64,000 nucleotides of DNA, taken from the NCBI RefSeq assembly GCF_026210795.1, contig NC_089458.1, positions 682,001-746,000 on the forward strand. Direction: 5' to 3'. This DNA comes from Rhizophagus irregularis. Its lineage: Eukaryota > Glomeromycota > Glomeromycetes > Glomerales > Glomeraceae. The translations under genes were made by a program, and so were the position numbers. Below the pieces are notes generated by a model that saw nothing but the letters and a program-made list of their open reading frames with translations, did no database searches and was not told the origin of the DNA. This document shows positions 1 to 10,601 of this stretch, one piece after another (position 1 is the first letter of the stretch; each line of letters begins with the position of its first letter).

Positions 1-1133
1 GGAGGATTACATTGATTATTTAAAAGCTATTCAAAAGAAAGGAACCAAATATAAAAAAACACAATATAGAAACTTCGCTCATAACCAGGGAAATCCCTTG
101 AAACAAGCCAAGCCCTAACTAGAAATATATATATATAAAAACTGACTAAAGACCCAACCGAATTTAGACAGTGAGTATTTTCTACTACACTGATAATTTG
201 TGGACAGATAATTTAAGATGAAAACCCGAATCATGTGACTTTTCGTCGACTACAATTTTGCTAAAAAAAGTTAAATTAATATAATGTTATTTTCACAAAT
301 TTATACAATTATCAAACTATTTCTATTAAGGTATAACTTCTAATAAAGGTTACAAAATTTTTAATTATAGTTGCTAATTCAGTACTAATTATTTTTGCAG
401 CAGTTAATATAGGAACTTTTTATTGTCAAAGATGTTATTTTATGCCTTTTTACTAACCAAATCATTAGAACTTTAGGAAAATTCATTTAGGAAAAATCTA
501 GAGTAAGACTAATATTATTAGTATTTTATAAATATTTGGCTAAACTTGCAAATGTAAAAAAATTAATAAATGAATAAAATGGCCAATATTAATACTATCA
601 ATATAATATTCAGCATTCAAATAAACTATAAATTATTAGATTTGATTACTGGATATCAAAAATACTTTTATTATTAACTATTTCAGCTTTTAAAAGATAA
701 AGTCAAATTAATTTTAATTATTTTAACCATTTTAAAAGTTGAAATTAACCTAATTTTGATTTCATATATAATCATAATATAAATATTATTATTATATATA
801 TACTGTAGAATAAATTTCTTTTAAATTATTAAAAACTATTGTTTAAATAGGTTTATTAGAATCCAAAAATATATATATAGGAATTAAATAATAAAAAATT
901 TTTTTACTTTAAGTTATACACAAAGACTTTTTATATAAGTAATATATATAATAAGTGATATTTAATATTAAAAATCCTACAAAAACATGCAAATAAAATT
1001 TAAATATTAAATTTATATTAATTATATAAACTCAAATACTAATATAAAAAAATAAAATTTAATTTTTAAAAATTTTCTTTAATTAATACTAAATATTACA
1101 ATATAATTAGCTAAATAATAAAACACAGGTTGA
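1..1133. other. AT-rich intergenic DNA, no gene seen
   Basis: No reading frame of note on either strand and no recognisable protein fragment. The sequence is dominated by A/T runs and short (TA)n tracts (for example near 130-138 and 870-880). The first 250 bases are slightly richer in G+C than the rest, but I could not assign them. Confidence 0.6.
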
Positions 1134-1620
1134 AAAGTAAAAAATCGGACATCAATCAGTCACCAATCGGTCACCAATCAGGTAGCTGGTTGGTGACCGA
1201 TTGGTGACTGATTGGCATTTTTGCCAAATATCATCACCAATCAGGCAGTTTGCTAACTTTTGATCCAGTGATCAGAAAAAGATGAAATATAGCTCATTGG
1301 AATTGTTTCAACAAGACGAATCTAATGGTAGTAAAATTGCATTTTTAGAATTAATAGTTAATAAAAAATAAAATATATATGAAATATTTTTATTTTTATA
1401 TTTTACTTAATTTCTCATTAGGTATTAATCCTAAAAATGCGATTTTACTACCATTAGATTCATCTTATCGGAGACATTCCAATGAGCCTATATTTCATTC
1501 TTTTTTGATCACTGGATTAAAGTTAGCAAACTGCCCTGATTGATGACGGTATTTGGCAAAATGCCAATCAGTCACCAACGGCGACGATTGATGCCTGATT
1601 TTTCACTTTTCGACCTGCGG
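1134..1620. mobile_element. Foldback element with long inverted arms
   Basis: The two halves are imperfect inverted copies of each other. The left arm (about 1134-1347) starts CACAGGTTGAAAAGT and the right arm (about 1432-1620) ends ACTTTTCGACCTGCGG, with an AT-rich centre between them. Matching blocks in the arms include TAATGGTAGTAAAAT, GTTTGCTAACTTTTGAT and their complements. The left arm also carries its own hairpin (about 1150-1216). There is no coding capacity, so it would be nonautonomous. A possible short duplication TAAAA flanks it, but this is weak in AT-rich DNA. The superfamily is not determined. Confidence 0.75.
1150..1216. repeat. Hairpin nested in the left arm of the foldback element
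   Basis: Two arms of about 25 bp, built from the repeated word CACCAATC/GATTGGTG, face each other across a loop of about a dozen bases around TCAGGTAGCTGG. Pairing is perfect apart from the outermost base. It is absent from the equivalent position in the right arm, so it arose in the left arm only or was lost from the right. Confidence 0.75.
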
Positions 1621-2208
1621 TAAAAGCGTTTTATTTCGATAATAAAATATTTATTAAATCCATGATTTTTAATTTTTTATGTAGTTTGTCTATATTAACA
1701 TTGCAAAAATTACATGTATAAATTTAATTTTAACAGCATAAAAAGAATATTTGACGTATATTACATACTGTAATCAAATAATAAATAAATATTTTTCAAA
1801 TTTAAAAATCTTTTATATATTAAATAAGATGTAAAAGTCATCTTTAATAAAAATTTTTCAATATATATCCAATTAGTATCCAATTTTAATAAAAATTGAC
1901 TCACAAAGACTTTAAAATATTTTGAATTTATGTGCAAAATTTCAGTATATATTATTATGTGGGATGGAGTAAAAATGTACTATTACTAAGGTTGCTTGGT
2001 TAAACTTATTTTAACTTTTAACAAAAGTCTAAACTTTAATTAGTAATAGTTTAAACTATGACAAAAGGTTTCAACAATAGCTAAATGTCTAAACTATGTC
2101 TAAACTTTCCAATTAATAAAATTTAAAATAAATAATTATTAATATATTATTATTATATATATTTAAATAAATTTTTTACAAATAAATATTATATAATTAT
2201 TAATAAAT
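1621..2208. other. AT-rich spacer, no gene seen
   Basis: No credible reading frame. Around 1990-2100 there are repeated words of the type GTCTAAACTT/TTTAAACTATG, which look like decayed tandem sequence. Nothing else stands out. Confidence 0.5.
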
Positions 2209-2409
2209 ATAGTTAGACTTCCATATAGTAACATTTTATATAATTACATCATATAAAATTTCTCCTTATAATCACATCTTTGGAAAAATCCAATTTATAT
2301 ACTTATTATATACAAAAACCTTTATATAATTACATTATAGTAAAAGTCTCTATATAGTTACCAATTTTTATAAAATCGATTAGATAACTATATAGAGATC
2401 TGACTGTAC
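2209..2409. mobile_element. Possible small TA-inserting MITE
   Basis: The left end (AGTTAGACTTCCATATAGTAAC) is partly complementary to the right end (AACTATATAGAGATCTGACTGTA). Such ends, flanked by TA, resemble those of Tc1/mariner-pogo-derived MITEs. The match is imperfect and the interior is plain AT-rich DNA, so this is a weak call. Confidence 0.35.
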
Positions 2410-2476
2410 TAATAATATATAAAAAGTAAAATTATAAAACTGGTTATTAATTAAACTTACTATATATTTTAATATA

Positions 2477-2755
2477 CACTGGTAAAAAAATGATTTATCC
2501 TACACATATCTTACACATATTGGGTACTTAAAATGTAGAAAATCATACACAAATAATACACATATCATACATATATCGGGTACTAATATATATATCATAC
2601 ATATATCAGGTACCTGATAGGTATACTATATATATAAGTACCCGATATGTGTATGATATGTGTATTATTTGTGTATGATTTTCTACATTTTGAGTACCCG
2701 ATATATGTAAGATATGTGTAGGATATGTGTAGGATAGACCATTTTTTTACCAGTG
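2477..2755. mobile_element. CACTG-ended palindromic MITE, copy 1
   Basis: The 279-bp element is almost entirely palindromic. It begins CACTGGTAAAAAAATG and ends with the complement CATTTTTTTACCAGTG. Internal words such as GTAGAAAATCATACACAAAT recur in inverted form in the second half. It is flanked by the 3-bp direct repeat ATA. A second copy lies at 17002-17282 with TAA as its 3-bp duplication. CACT-type ends with a 3-bp duplication are typical of CACTA/EnSpm-related elements; the PIF/Harbinger group also makes 3-bp duplications. No coding capacity. Confidence 0.8.
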
Positions 2756-2851
2756 ATATATAATGATTTAAATAATTAATATAATATATATTAAATTTTA
2801 TAATTGCAAAACTGGTTAAATTTATATTAAATTATATAATTTATTATAATA

Positions 2852-3118
2852 GGCAATTTCTATTTGTACACAGGGTGTTTAAACACAGGTCATATTAGTA
2901 TATTAAAAACGGCATTCAAAACCTTCTTTAATGCCTTAAGTAAACTTGCAAAGAAGGTGAAAATACATATATTTATCTATAATATAATAAGAATAAAAAG
3001 TAAAAGAGTATAATATCAGTAGCATTCAATTTCAAATTAAAAAACAAAAAATTAGTCTATTAAAAATTATATTTATATGACCCGTGTACAAATATCCCGT
3101 GTAAACTTAGAAATTTTC
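2852..3118 (+). mobile_element. 267-bp MITE, copy 1
   Basis: The ends are related inverted repeats of about 45 bp: one starts GGCAATTTCTATTTGTACAC, the other, read inward, starts GAAAATTTCTAAGTTTACAC. The direct repeat ATTATAATA flanks it on both sides (2843-2851 and 3119-3127). A copy of exactly the same length lies in opposite orientation at 31492-31758. The 8-9 bp duplication would fit hAT or Mutator-type insertion. It has no coding capacity. Confidence 0.85.
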
Positions 3119-3299
3119 ATTATAATAAATGGTAAACTTTATTAATTACTATGTAAAAATATGTCTAAACCTTTTACAGTTTTACCAGTTTTGTCAGTTT
3201 CACAGTTTCGCGAATTTTTAATTTTTTAATAAAATGTTTCAACTAGTTTCGATTTAAACAATTGTCTAAACTACTTACTTTGCTGAAACTTGGAGTTTA

Positions 3300-4110
3300 C
3301 AATTGATATTGATTAGATATCGCAATGATATCATTACGATATCATTACGATATTTTGATAAAAAATAGATTCGACGTCGTTAAGTTAGTCGTAACTGTAT
3401 TTAATCGACATTGATTAGTTCGATATCTCTGCGATATCACTGCGATCATTATGCGATGTAAATATTATCACGTAACCACATCGTAGTGATGTCGTATTAA
3501 CATTGAATTAATATTACAAAAATATTTGACATTTATTTGATATCGTAACCATGTCGTAGTGATATTGTATTAACATTGACAAAATATTTGACATTTTATT
3601 TGATATCGTAACCACATCGTAGTGATATCATATTAACATCGAATTAATATTGCAAAAATATTTGACATTTTATTTGATATCGTAACCACATCGTAGTGAT
3701 GTCGTATTAACATTGAATTAATATTACAAAATATTTGACATTTTATTTGATATCGTAACCAAATCGTAGTGATATCATATTAACATCGAATTAATATTGC
3801 AAAATATTTGACATTTTATTTGATATCATAACCACATCGTAGCCATATCGTAGTGATATCATATTAACATCGAATTAATATTGCAAAAATATTAAAAATA
3901 TTTTACATCTATTTGATATCGTAGCCACATCGTAGTGATGTCGTATTAACATTGAATTAATATTACAATTTTATTTGATATCGTAACTACATCATAATAA
4001 TATCATATTGATATCGAATTAATATTACAAAAAATGTTTTACATTTATTTAATATCGTAACCACATCGTAATGATATTATATTAACACCGAATTAACATC
4101 ACAAAAATAT
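3300..4110. repeat. GATATC/ATCG-rich tandem array
   Basis: A degenerate tandem array with a unit of roughly 60-90 bp, built around the words TTTGATATCGTAACCACATC, GTAGTGATATCATATTAAC and GAATTAATATTGCAAAAATA. At least seven units are readable between about 3470 and 4110. The left part (3300-3470) is a looser run of GATATC, CGATATC and TGCGATATC words. A related but distinct array lies at about 15.98-16.78 kb. Confidence 0.8.
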
Positions 4111-5421
4111 TTTTATTGTAATATATGTTTATTATTTATTATACATTAATAATAATAATTTTTTATTGGTGGATTATTATGGGTGAGTGGAGTACGTTTC
4201 TTTTCTTCCTTTTTTTTTTATTCTTTTCTTCTCTTTTTTATTCTTTTCTTCTCGTATGTGAGTGGATGGATATGTCATTTTCAATTTTAAAATATATATA
4301 TATATATATATAAAAAATAAAAAAAACAATCATGATTAATAAAATGTACTCTTTTTAAAATATATTTAAAATTTAATACATAACCTTGGGATAATAGTTA
4401 GAGCAGGTAATTCCGGGATTTTGTAAAGAATAATAAAAATGATAATATTTTTAAGTTAGTTCTTTCTTTAAATTTTTTTGAAAGTGTTTTGTTTCTTAAA
4501 ATCATAATATTGTAAAAAAATGCTGGTTGCTACGACTGACGGACAACGACAAATTGTCAGGCTACCCCCGGACAAAGTAATTGGAAGGCGGAAAATGCCA
4601 TAAATATCCAGCCCTATTTTACAACATTTTCTTCCAGGCTAAAGCAAATATTACAAAAGAAATTGCAAATATATTTAACAAGCAATAGATACATGGCCGT
4701 TGAAAAATATATTCACACTTCATATTGTAATACCACAGTCTAACAAAGAAATTGCAAATATATTTAACAAGCAATAGATACATGGCCGTTGAAAAATATA
4801 TTTACATTTATACCACAGTCTAACAAAAAAATACTCAAACCACAACATATTGTAAAAAAAATATGAAAAATACGCGTATATCCTATTTTCATACCTTGCT
4901 TAACAGCTCCACTATTTATTTAAAAAACGGCTTTTTTCTTTTTTGTATGTGGGTAGGTGGGTACATTTTTCCTTTCTTTTATTCTTTTCTTTCGTATGTG
5001 AGTGGCGGGTACATTTTCTTTTCTTTATTCTTGCTTTTATTCTTGCTTTTCGTATGTGGGTGTCTTACTATGTTGAATATATAAACTAAAGTATCCCAAA
5101 GTATTGTTAATATTGTAAAAAGATAATTAAAGTATACTTTAAAAAGAAAAAAGAAGAGACGAACTAAAATACCATAAAGTATTAATATAAAAGACAAAAG
5201 AAAAGCGTATTTTTGAAAATAAACAAAAAAATCTCATTAATAAATGCGAATTTTAGCTATTTTTAGATATCACATGCATGATATCACATGCATGTAATTA
5301 AAGTGATTTTAATTGGTTAATTTTAATTTATTATTACATCATGCATATGATTTTATTGGTTAAAATTTTATACGATACAAATTAAAATAATTATTTTATT
5401 ATATTTATATAATTAATATAA
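4111..5421. other. Gene-free repeat-rich spacer
   Basis: It contains a (TA)n tract near 4293-4312, a direct duplication of about 90 bp (4657-4829) and dispersed copies of a GTATGTGAGTGG word followed by CTTTTCTTT runs (near 4251, 4945, 4992 and 5048). A 14-bp tandem of ATATCACATGCATG lies at about 5268-5298. Short open frames here are pyrimidine-run artefacts; I see no gene. Confidence 0.6.
4657..4829. repeat. Two-copy direct repeat of about 90 bp
   Basis: Two neighbouring copies share blocks such as AAAGAAATTGCAAATATATT and AGATACATGGCCGTTGAAAA and the end ACCACAGTCTAACAAA. The second copy lacks a few bases near its end. It is a simple local tandem duplication. Confidence 0.8.
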
Positions 5422-8332
5422 TTATATGGCTGTAAAATAAAAATTATTTTTTATCCAAATTCTATTTGTAGTATCGTGATTTGGTAGTTGGCACCTTTCT
5501 GAATTACAATTATGAATAAAATGTACTTTTTGAACATTATCTATTACAGTAATTGGAAAAATACGTCTCCATTTATCTCCTGTGCTTGGAGACGGTAAAG
5601 TGGACATTTTAATACTGAATGTTCAACCATAAGTATCTTCAAACCAATCTACAACAATAAATGCATAATATTTGTTATTGTTACCCTTATGTTGAAAGAT
5701 ACCTTTCGATTATTGCATAAGATTCTTCATGATCTTCTTCATAAATTACGATAAAATCATCGAGATGTAGGTGAACTTTTGAAAGGATACCATTTTCTTC
5801 TTCAATCATATATGATGCAAATTTGTACCAACTAATTGAAGAGTTTATAAGTGCGCCTCCAATTCATATTCACATAAGATAAAAACAATTCAGTTTTAAA
5901 ATTATGTAAAGTTAAAAGAAGTTTATCGCGTTATACTTTGACATTCTTTTTTTAATGAAATATTGGAAATAAAGTTTACTGGAGATATAACTAAATTAAA
6001 AGATTAGTAAATATAAATATCAAACACGTACTATTATATGCAATAAAATACTTACTTTTTGTATCATCATCATCGTCTTGAACTTGTTCAGTTGCTTCAG
6101 TTGAATATTTATCTTCTCGTAACATACCAATTTAAAAATAATTGTCCAAAATTTGAATTTGTAAATCCAGTACAAGATCTATTAAATCTTGGATCAATAC
6201 CACCATCTGCTAAATGTCGAATTGCAAATAAAGTATTGTAACGCTTTAATAAATCTAAATCTATATTTTTGCAATTAGTTTTTGGTACCATCCCCTTAAA
6301 AATACGATGGACCATTTCTTTTATACCAACTTGGGTATTAATAAATGTTCCAAAGGGTTTTAACATGCATCAAAAGATGCATATTAACGTGTATGTTTGG
6401 TAAATTAACAAAATTTACAAAAACCTATAAAAAGTAAAATATTGTTAATTATTTGAAATTATTCCACATTTCAATATCAAATTTGTAACTATACCTTTGA
6501 AGGATTGAAAACTCTTCTTCAAGACATTGTTGCAATTCCTCATAGCTATCTGATGTAAATTTCTTGTTAAAAACCGCTTTCATAGTTTTTGCAATACGTA
6601 TCCAACAAGATATAATAATTTTTGAACTGAACTAACTCGAAATGCATCAATTCTTTTGTTCAATCATGGCTGTTTCATTACGTTTGATACTTGATTCTTT
6701 TAAAAACTGGTTTAACAAAAATGGCATAATCATAGCTAATCTAAGTAAATCCGACATCATAAAACTATTGTAGTGAGTAATCGGATTTGGTAAGCGAGAC
6801 CATCTTTTTGGGATTTCAAAATTTTTCCAAATTTCGATAAAATTATCTTCCTCCTGAAAATAATTCACAAGTTAATTTTAGTAGCCGCCCAATCTTTCCT
6901 GCAGTCGCATGATAAACATCCTACGGCGTCTGTAAAGTGTCTTTCTTTTTAATTTATCTAAAATACTAGGTAATAATCGTAAACCATATTCCGTACAAAG
7001 TTGATCTCTTAACGACATTATAGTCTCATAGAAATTTTTAAGATTTCTTCGTCTGTAATATGATGATAACGTAATGTTGTTACGATATCCTGATTGTGAG
7101 CACTCAATGATTCTTTAGTAGTTTTACAAGTACGACAACCCTTATTTGCATTATGTCTAAATTTATTTTTTAAAAAATTTTAATAGTTGTCATAAAATTA
7201 TATTATTATATTATTAACTAAGTTGAAAAAATACCTTAAGATTCTGTCATATCGTTACCTTGAGGTAAATCTGCCGTAACAACGCCTAAACCAGCAATTA
7301 TCCATGCATCTTGTCCTTGGACAGTCATCACCTTTCCTTTCTCTAATTCCTTCATTTCTGAAATGAATGGTATCATAAATTCGTCAAATTTTCCTCCAAA
7401 TGGGATAAACCCAATAACAAAATGGTTCTTTATTAGCTTTCTTTGATGTGCTGGCATATTTCCAAACTGTACATAAACACCACCTAGAGAATGGTATACA
7501 TTTCTAAATGTACCAAAATCATCATAATAAAGATCTAAAAACAGCTTATAGATTGGCATAGATGATGATGGTGGATTTCTAATAGAAATGTAATCAGATG
7601 GATGTAGGTATGAAAGCTTTACATTACGAAGGTGCCAACGGTCATTACATTTATAAATTATTTCACTAATCCGCAATGAACCATCAGGAATATTTTGATG
7701 TTGAAACATCATCAATATAGTTACTTTTTCTAAAATTTGAGAAGTCATTATAATTAAAAATCGTTCGTCTTGTAACCATACTTCACCGGTAATAGAACAA
7801 CGTTGTCTTGGTAACCCTTTTAAATTTCTGGGTAAATCACTATATTCCAAAATTTTTTGAATTCGTAACTGATAATATCCATCATGATTTTTTAAAATTG
7901 ATCTTAATCTTCCAAGTTTTTTTTGACCATTATCATCATGATAGTAAACAAAATCACCAGATCGGTACAATACTATTTATTAAAAATAAATAACTTTAAT
8001 AAATATTATCAATGATAATAAATTATAATTGTATCAAAGTGTATTAATTTATAACCTTCTGATATTAATATTTCGTGTTGTCCAAAAAGTGGGGATTCCC
8101 CCCATAAATTTCCATGCCAAAATTCTGATTTTTCTTCAGAATTAATGCCGGGTCCAAAATACATATGCTTCATTAGCATCGGATTATTAAGAACACGCCA
8201 TATAATTTCACTAATTGAGAGTTGATACGAAAGTTTTGATCCTCGTGAGGTTGATGGAGTTTTTTTGGTGAAATTTTAATAGACTTTGTTATTATTGGTA
8301 GGAGAGGAAGACGTTTTCTCCATGATTGGAAT

Positions 8333-9430
8333 AGGACCCCGAACAATATATATATAGGTCAGATAAAAAATTCAAAATTTACTAAGGTCAATAAGCAAAT
8401 ATTTTTCATGTCTGCTAAGCAAACTTTTATCTAACCCATAAATTTTTTACACTGCTAAGCAATTTATTTTATGACATATATATATTTATATATAATTTTT
8501 TTTATAAAATATGTATATAAAAAAAACTAAAAAAACAAAAATTTTTGAAATAAAGTATTGATAAAGCTATTATTATTTTTTTGTAATATTACAACTTATA
8601 AATGTTTCTTATTAATATTTCGTATATCTGTTCTGTGACTTCAGGGCGTAATTTAGGCACTTTAGTCAAAGGAAACATCCAAAACCTTCTTAAGTAAAGT
8701 TGTTCAGCAGGTTTGAATCTACTTACATATAAATTTTTATCACGATTGAATAGATATTTATGGATTTATTCATGTTTTTTGTAACGCCACCAATACGCGG
8801 AATTTTTATTTTTAAAATTTACTGTAAAATTTGTCAAAAAAAATATTTTTAAAAAATTTTCTAAGTAAAAATGAAATAACTTTTACTGATTATTACAAAA
8901 ATTATAGTGTAAAATTATAAAAAAACAGAAAAACACTTATTTTTCCCTTCCTACCCACCCGTTGCTCTCATTTTTAATATATATTTTTTTACTGTTACAC
9001 GGACGCGTATATGATTTATAATTTTAATGTTACGCGGACGCGTATTTGTTTTATCAAAAACACGTTACACAATCACGTCTAAAAATGATTCCTGTATTAC
9101 GTATACAATTAACTTATTCTTTGTATTAAAAATAGTAAATTTTTTTTACACAAACATGTTTATGACTTTGTTTACATATTTTATTAAATTTTTTTAATGT
9201 GAAAAATGTAAATATATATTATATTATATATATATATTAAAAAAATCTATCCTGCTACGCAAATATATATCTGACTATTAATAATTTAATACTCTGCTAC
9301 GCATAATTATATCTGACTATTTAAAAATTATGGTATCAAATAAGCAATAATAAATCTCACATAGGAAAAATTTTTATATGTTGGTTAAGCAAACTCAAAA
9401 CCTACCTTTATATATATTGTTCGGGGTCCT
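8333..9430. mobile_element. 1098-bp nonautonomous hAT-like element
   Basis: Inverted ends AGGACCCCGAACAATATATA and its complement are perfect for about 20 bp. Copies of a subterminal word GCTAAGCAA/GCTACGCAA lie near both ends (for example near 8412, 8453, 9253, 9296 and 9384), as expected for hAT transposase-binding repeats. The 8-bp duplication ATTGGAAT flanks it. The interior has no full transposase but carries a minus-strand coding fragment (8589-8800) and two copies of an ACGCGGACGCGTAT-like word near 9000-9050. It sits inside the Plavaka-like transposase gene and so is younger than that gene. Confidence 0.88.
8589..8800 (-). pseudogene. Coding fragment carried inside the hAT-like element
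   Basis: The minus frame reads YWWRYKKHE, then one TAA, then NRDKNLYVSRFKPAEQLY, LRRFWMFPLTKVPKLRPE and VTEQIYEILIRNIYKL, ending at a stop at 8589-8591. Amino-acid usage looks like genuine protein, unlike the surrounding AT-rich DNA. It is either a remnant of the element's own gene or a captured piece of a host gene. I do not recognise the family. Confidence 0.55.
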
Positions 9431-9651
9431 ATTGGAATCTTCGGATATTTTTTACCACATGGGTAGGTTCAAATTGAGAATTGTGAATGATATCGACAAG
9501 ATCTTCATATGCTTTTGTAGAAACATTATGTTTCTGAAGCCAGCAAAATAATGCCGTAGTTGTATAATTATCAAAGTACGGTGCAAATTGACCATTGCAG
9601 AACGGTATCTTGTCTTCATCTAACGCTTCAACGATTTGATGTATTTCTTCC

Positions 9652-9765
9652 TCTTCGTTATTACGTTCCTCTTCATCGTTATTACGTTCCTCTTCATCGT
9701 TATTACGTTCCTCTTCATCGTAATTACGTTCCTCTTCATCGTTATTACGTTCCTCTTCCACTTGA
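9652..9765 (-). repeat. 21-bp in-frame minisatellite (EERNNDE repeat)
   Basis: Five near-identical 21-bp units of the type TTCCTCTTCATCGTTATTACG lie in the N-terminal part of the Plavaka-like gene and encode EERNNDE repeats on the minus strand. The unit length is a multiple of three, so copy-number changes would keep the frame. The surrounding protein is also rich in Glu, Asp and Asn. Confidence 0.9.
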
Positions 9766-10175
9766 TTATTATTATCATCATTATTACCTTCATCCTCCTC
9801 CTCTTCGTCATTGTTTTCATTATTATCTTCCTCCTCTTCCTCCTCTTCATAATTGTATTCGTTATCACTTTCTTCTTCCTCTTCAGTATCAGATGAATTG
9901 ACATTATCTTGCGAAAATATCATCTCATCATTGTAGTCTTGAGGATTAATTGATCCATATGCATTATCGTCATCATTAATGTCTTGAAAACTTAAATCAT
10001 CTTTATGATCATACTGAAAGTCCATGTCATCGTTATCATTATCAGGTGAACGTACAGGCGAACGAATTGCCACTCTCTCGTCAGAATCTGTTGTCTCATT
10101 AGGTTTGCTGTAAGAAAACTGATTTCGAATTCGAATTGGCTCTATTGGCTTGTTGTGACTATATCGTCTTCTCAT

Positions 10176-10600
10176 CTTTATAACAATTTAAAATAATTCA
10201 AATTTAATTAGAATTTTATAAATTCAATTAGAACTAAATTTATTAAATACTATTAGTGTGTCGGCAAAAAAAAAAATGCAATTAAGTAATCAATTCGGTT
10301 AAATTACTGCCGATTTGGCTACACAAAATTTAGGGTCAATTATACCGGCTGTATATGGTTAATGACAATTGGTATGACAAATAATATTATCGAAAATAGT
10401 CATTTATTGAATGAAAATAAAATAAAATATATAATAATATAAAACATAATAATAAAATAAAATAAAACATATAATAATATAAACATAATAATAATTAAAT
10501 AAAATAAAACATATAATAAAATAAAACATATAATAATAAAATAAAATAAAACATAATATTAAAATAAAATAAAACATAATAATAAAATAAAATAAAATAT
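10176..10600. other. AT-rich spacer with an AAAAT microsatellite
   Basis: From about 10400 to 10600 the sequence is a degenerate array of AAAATAAAACATAATAAT-type words. Nearer the transposase start (10255-10325) is an imperfect inverted pair GTGTCGGCA / TGCCGATTTGGCTACAC. No gene is seen. Confidence 0.6.
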
Positions 10601-10601
10601 A

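Larger units (their letters stand above)
8325..9438. repeat. 8-bp target-site duplication around the hAT-like element
   Basis: ATTGGAAT occurs exactly at 8325-8332 and 9431-9438, immediately outside AGGACCCCGAAC and its complement. Removing the element and one copy rejoins the interrupted transposase frame as RRFQ-SWRK. The duplication fits the loose hAT consensus NTNNNNAN. Confidence 0.9.
5422..10175 (-). pseudogene. Plavaka/KDZ-like transposase gene, decayed and interrupted
   Basis: The frame starts at 10175. It encodes an acidic, repeat-bearing N-terminus (248 codons to the break), then PFCNGQFAPYFDNYTTTALF and VVKNIRRFQ. Across the inserted element at 8333-9430 the reading continues through SWRKRLPLLPIITKSIK, IIWRVLNNP and FWHGNLWGESPLFGQHE. 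An intron (about 7976-8056) leads to YRSGDFVYYHDD, DLYYDDFGTFRNVYHSLGG, IGFIPFGGKFDEF and VVTADLPQGND. After another intron come HNANKGCRTC, then the C-terminal domain down to about 5422. Damage visible besides the insertion: a missing A in the poly-A near 8263, a missing G near 7246, and further shifts around 6880-7030. The motif set matches Plavaka-type transposases expanded in Rhizophagus. Transposon origin is firm; the exact family name is less so. Confidence 0.8.

Noticed and set aside
4125-5197. Short open frames rich in Phe, Leu, Ile and Tyr
   Set aside because: They result from T-rich runs and simple repeats; no Kozak-like context, no conserved blocks and no splice signals.
9560-9904. 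Two plus-strand frames and one minus-strand frame across the EERNNDE repeat
   Set aside because: Shadows of the 21-bp repeat; the acidic minus-strand frame joins the conserved transposase and is the real one.
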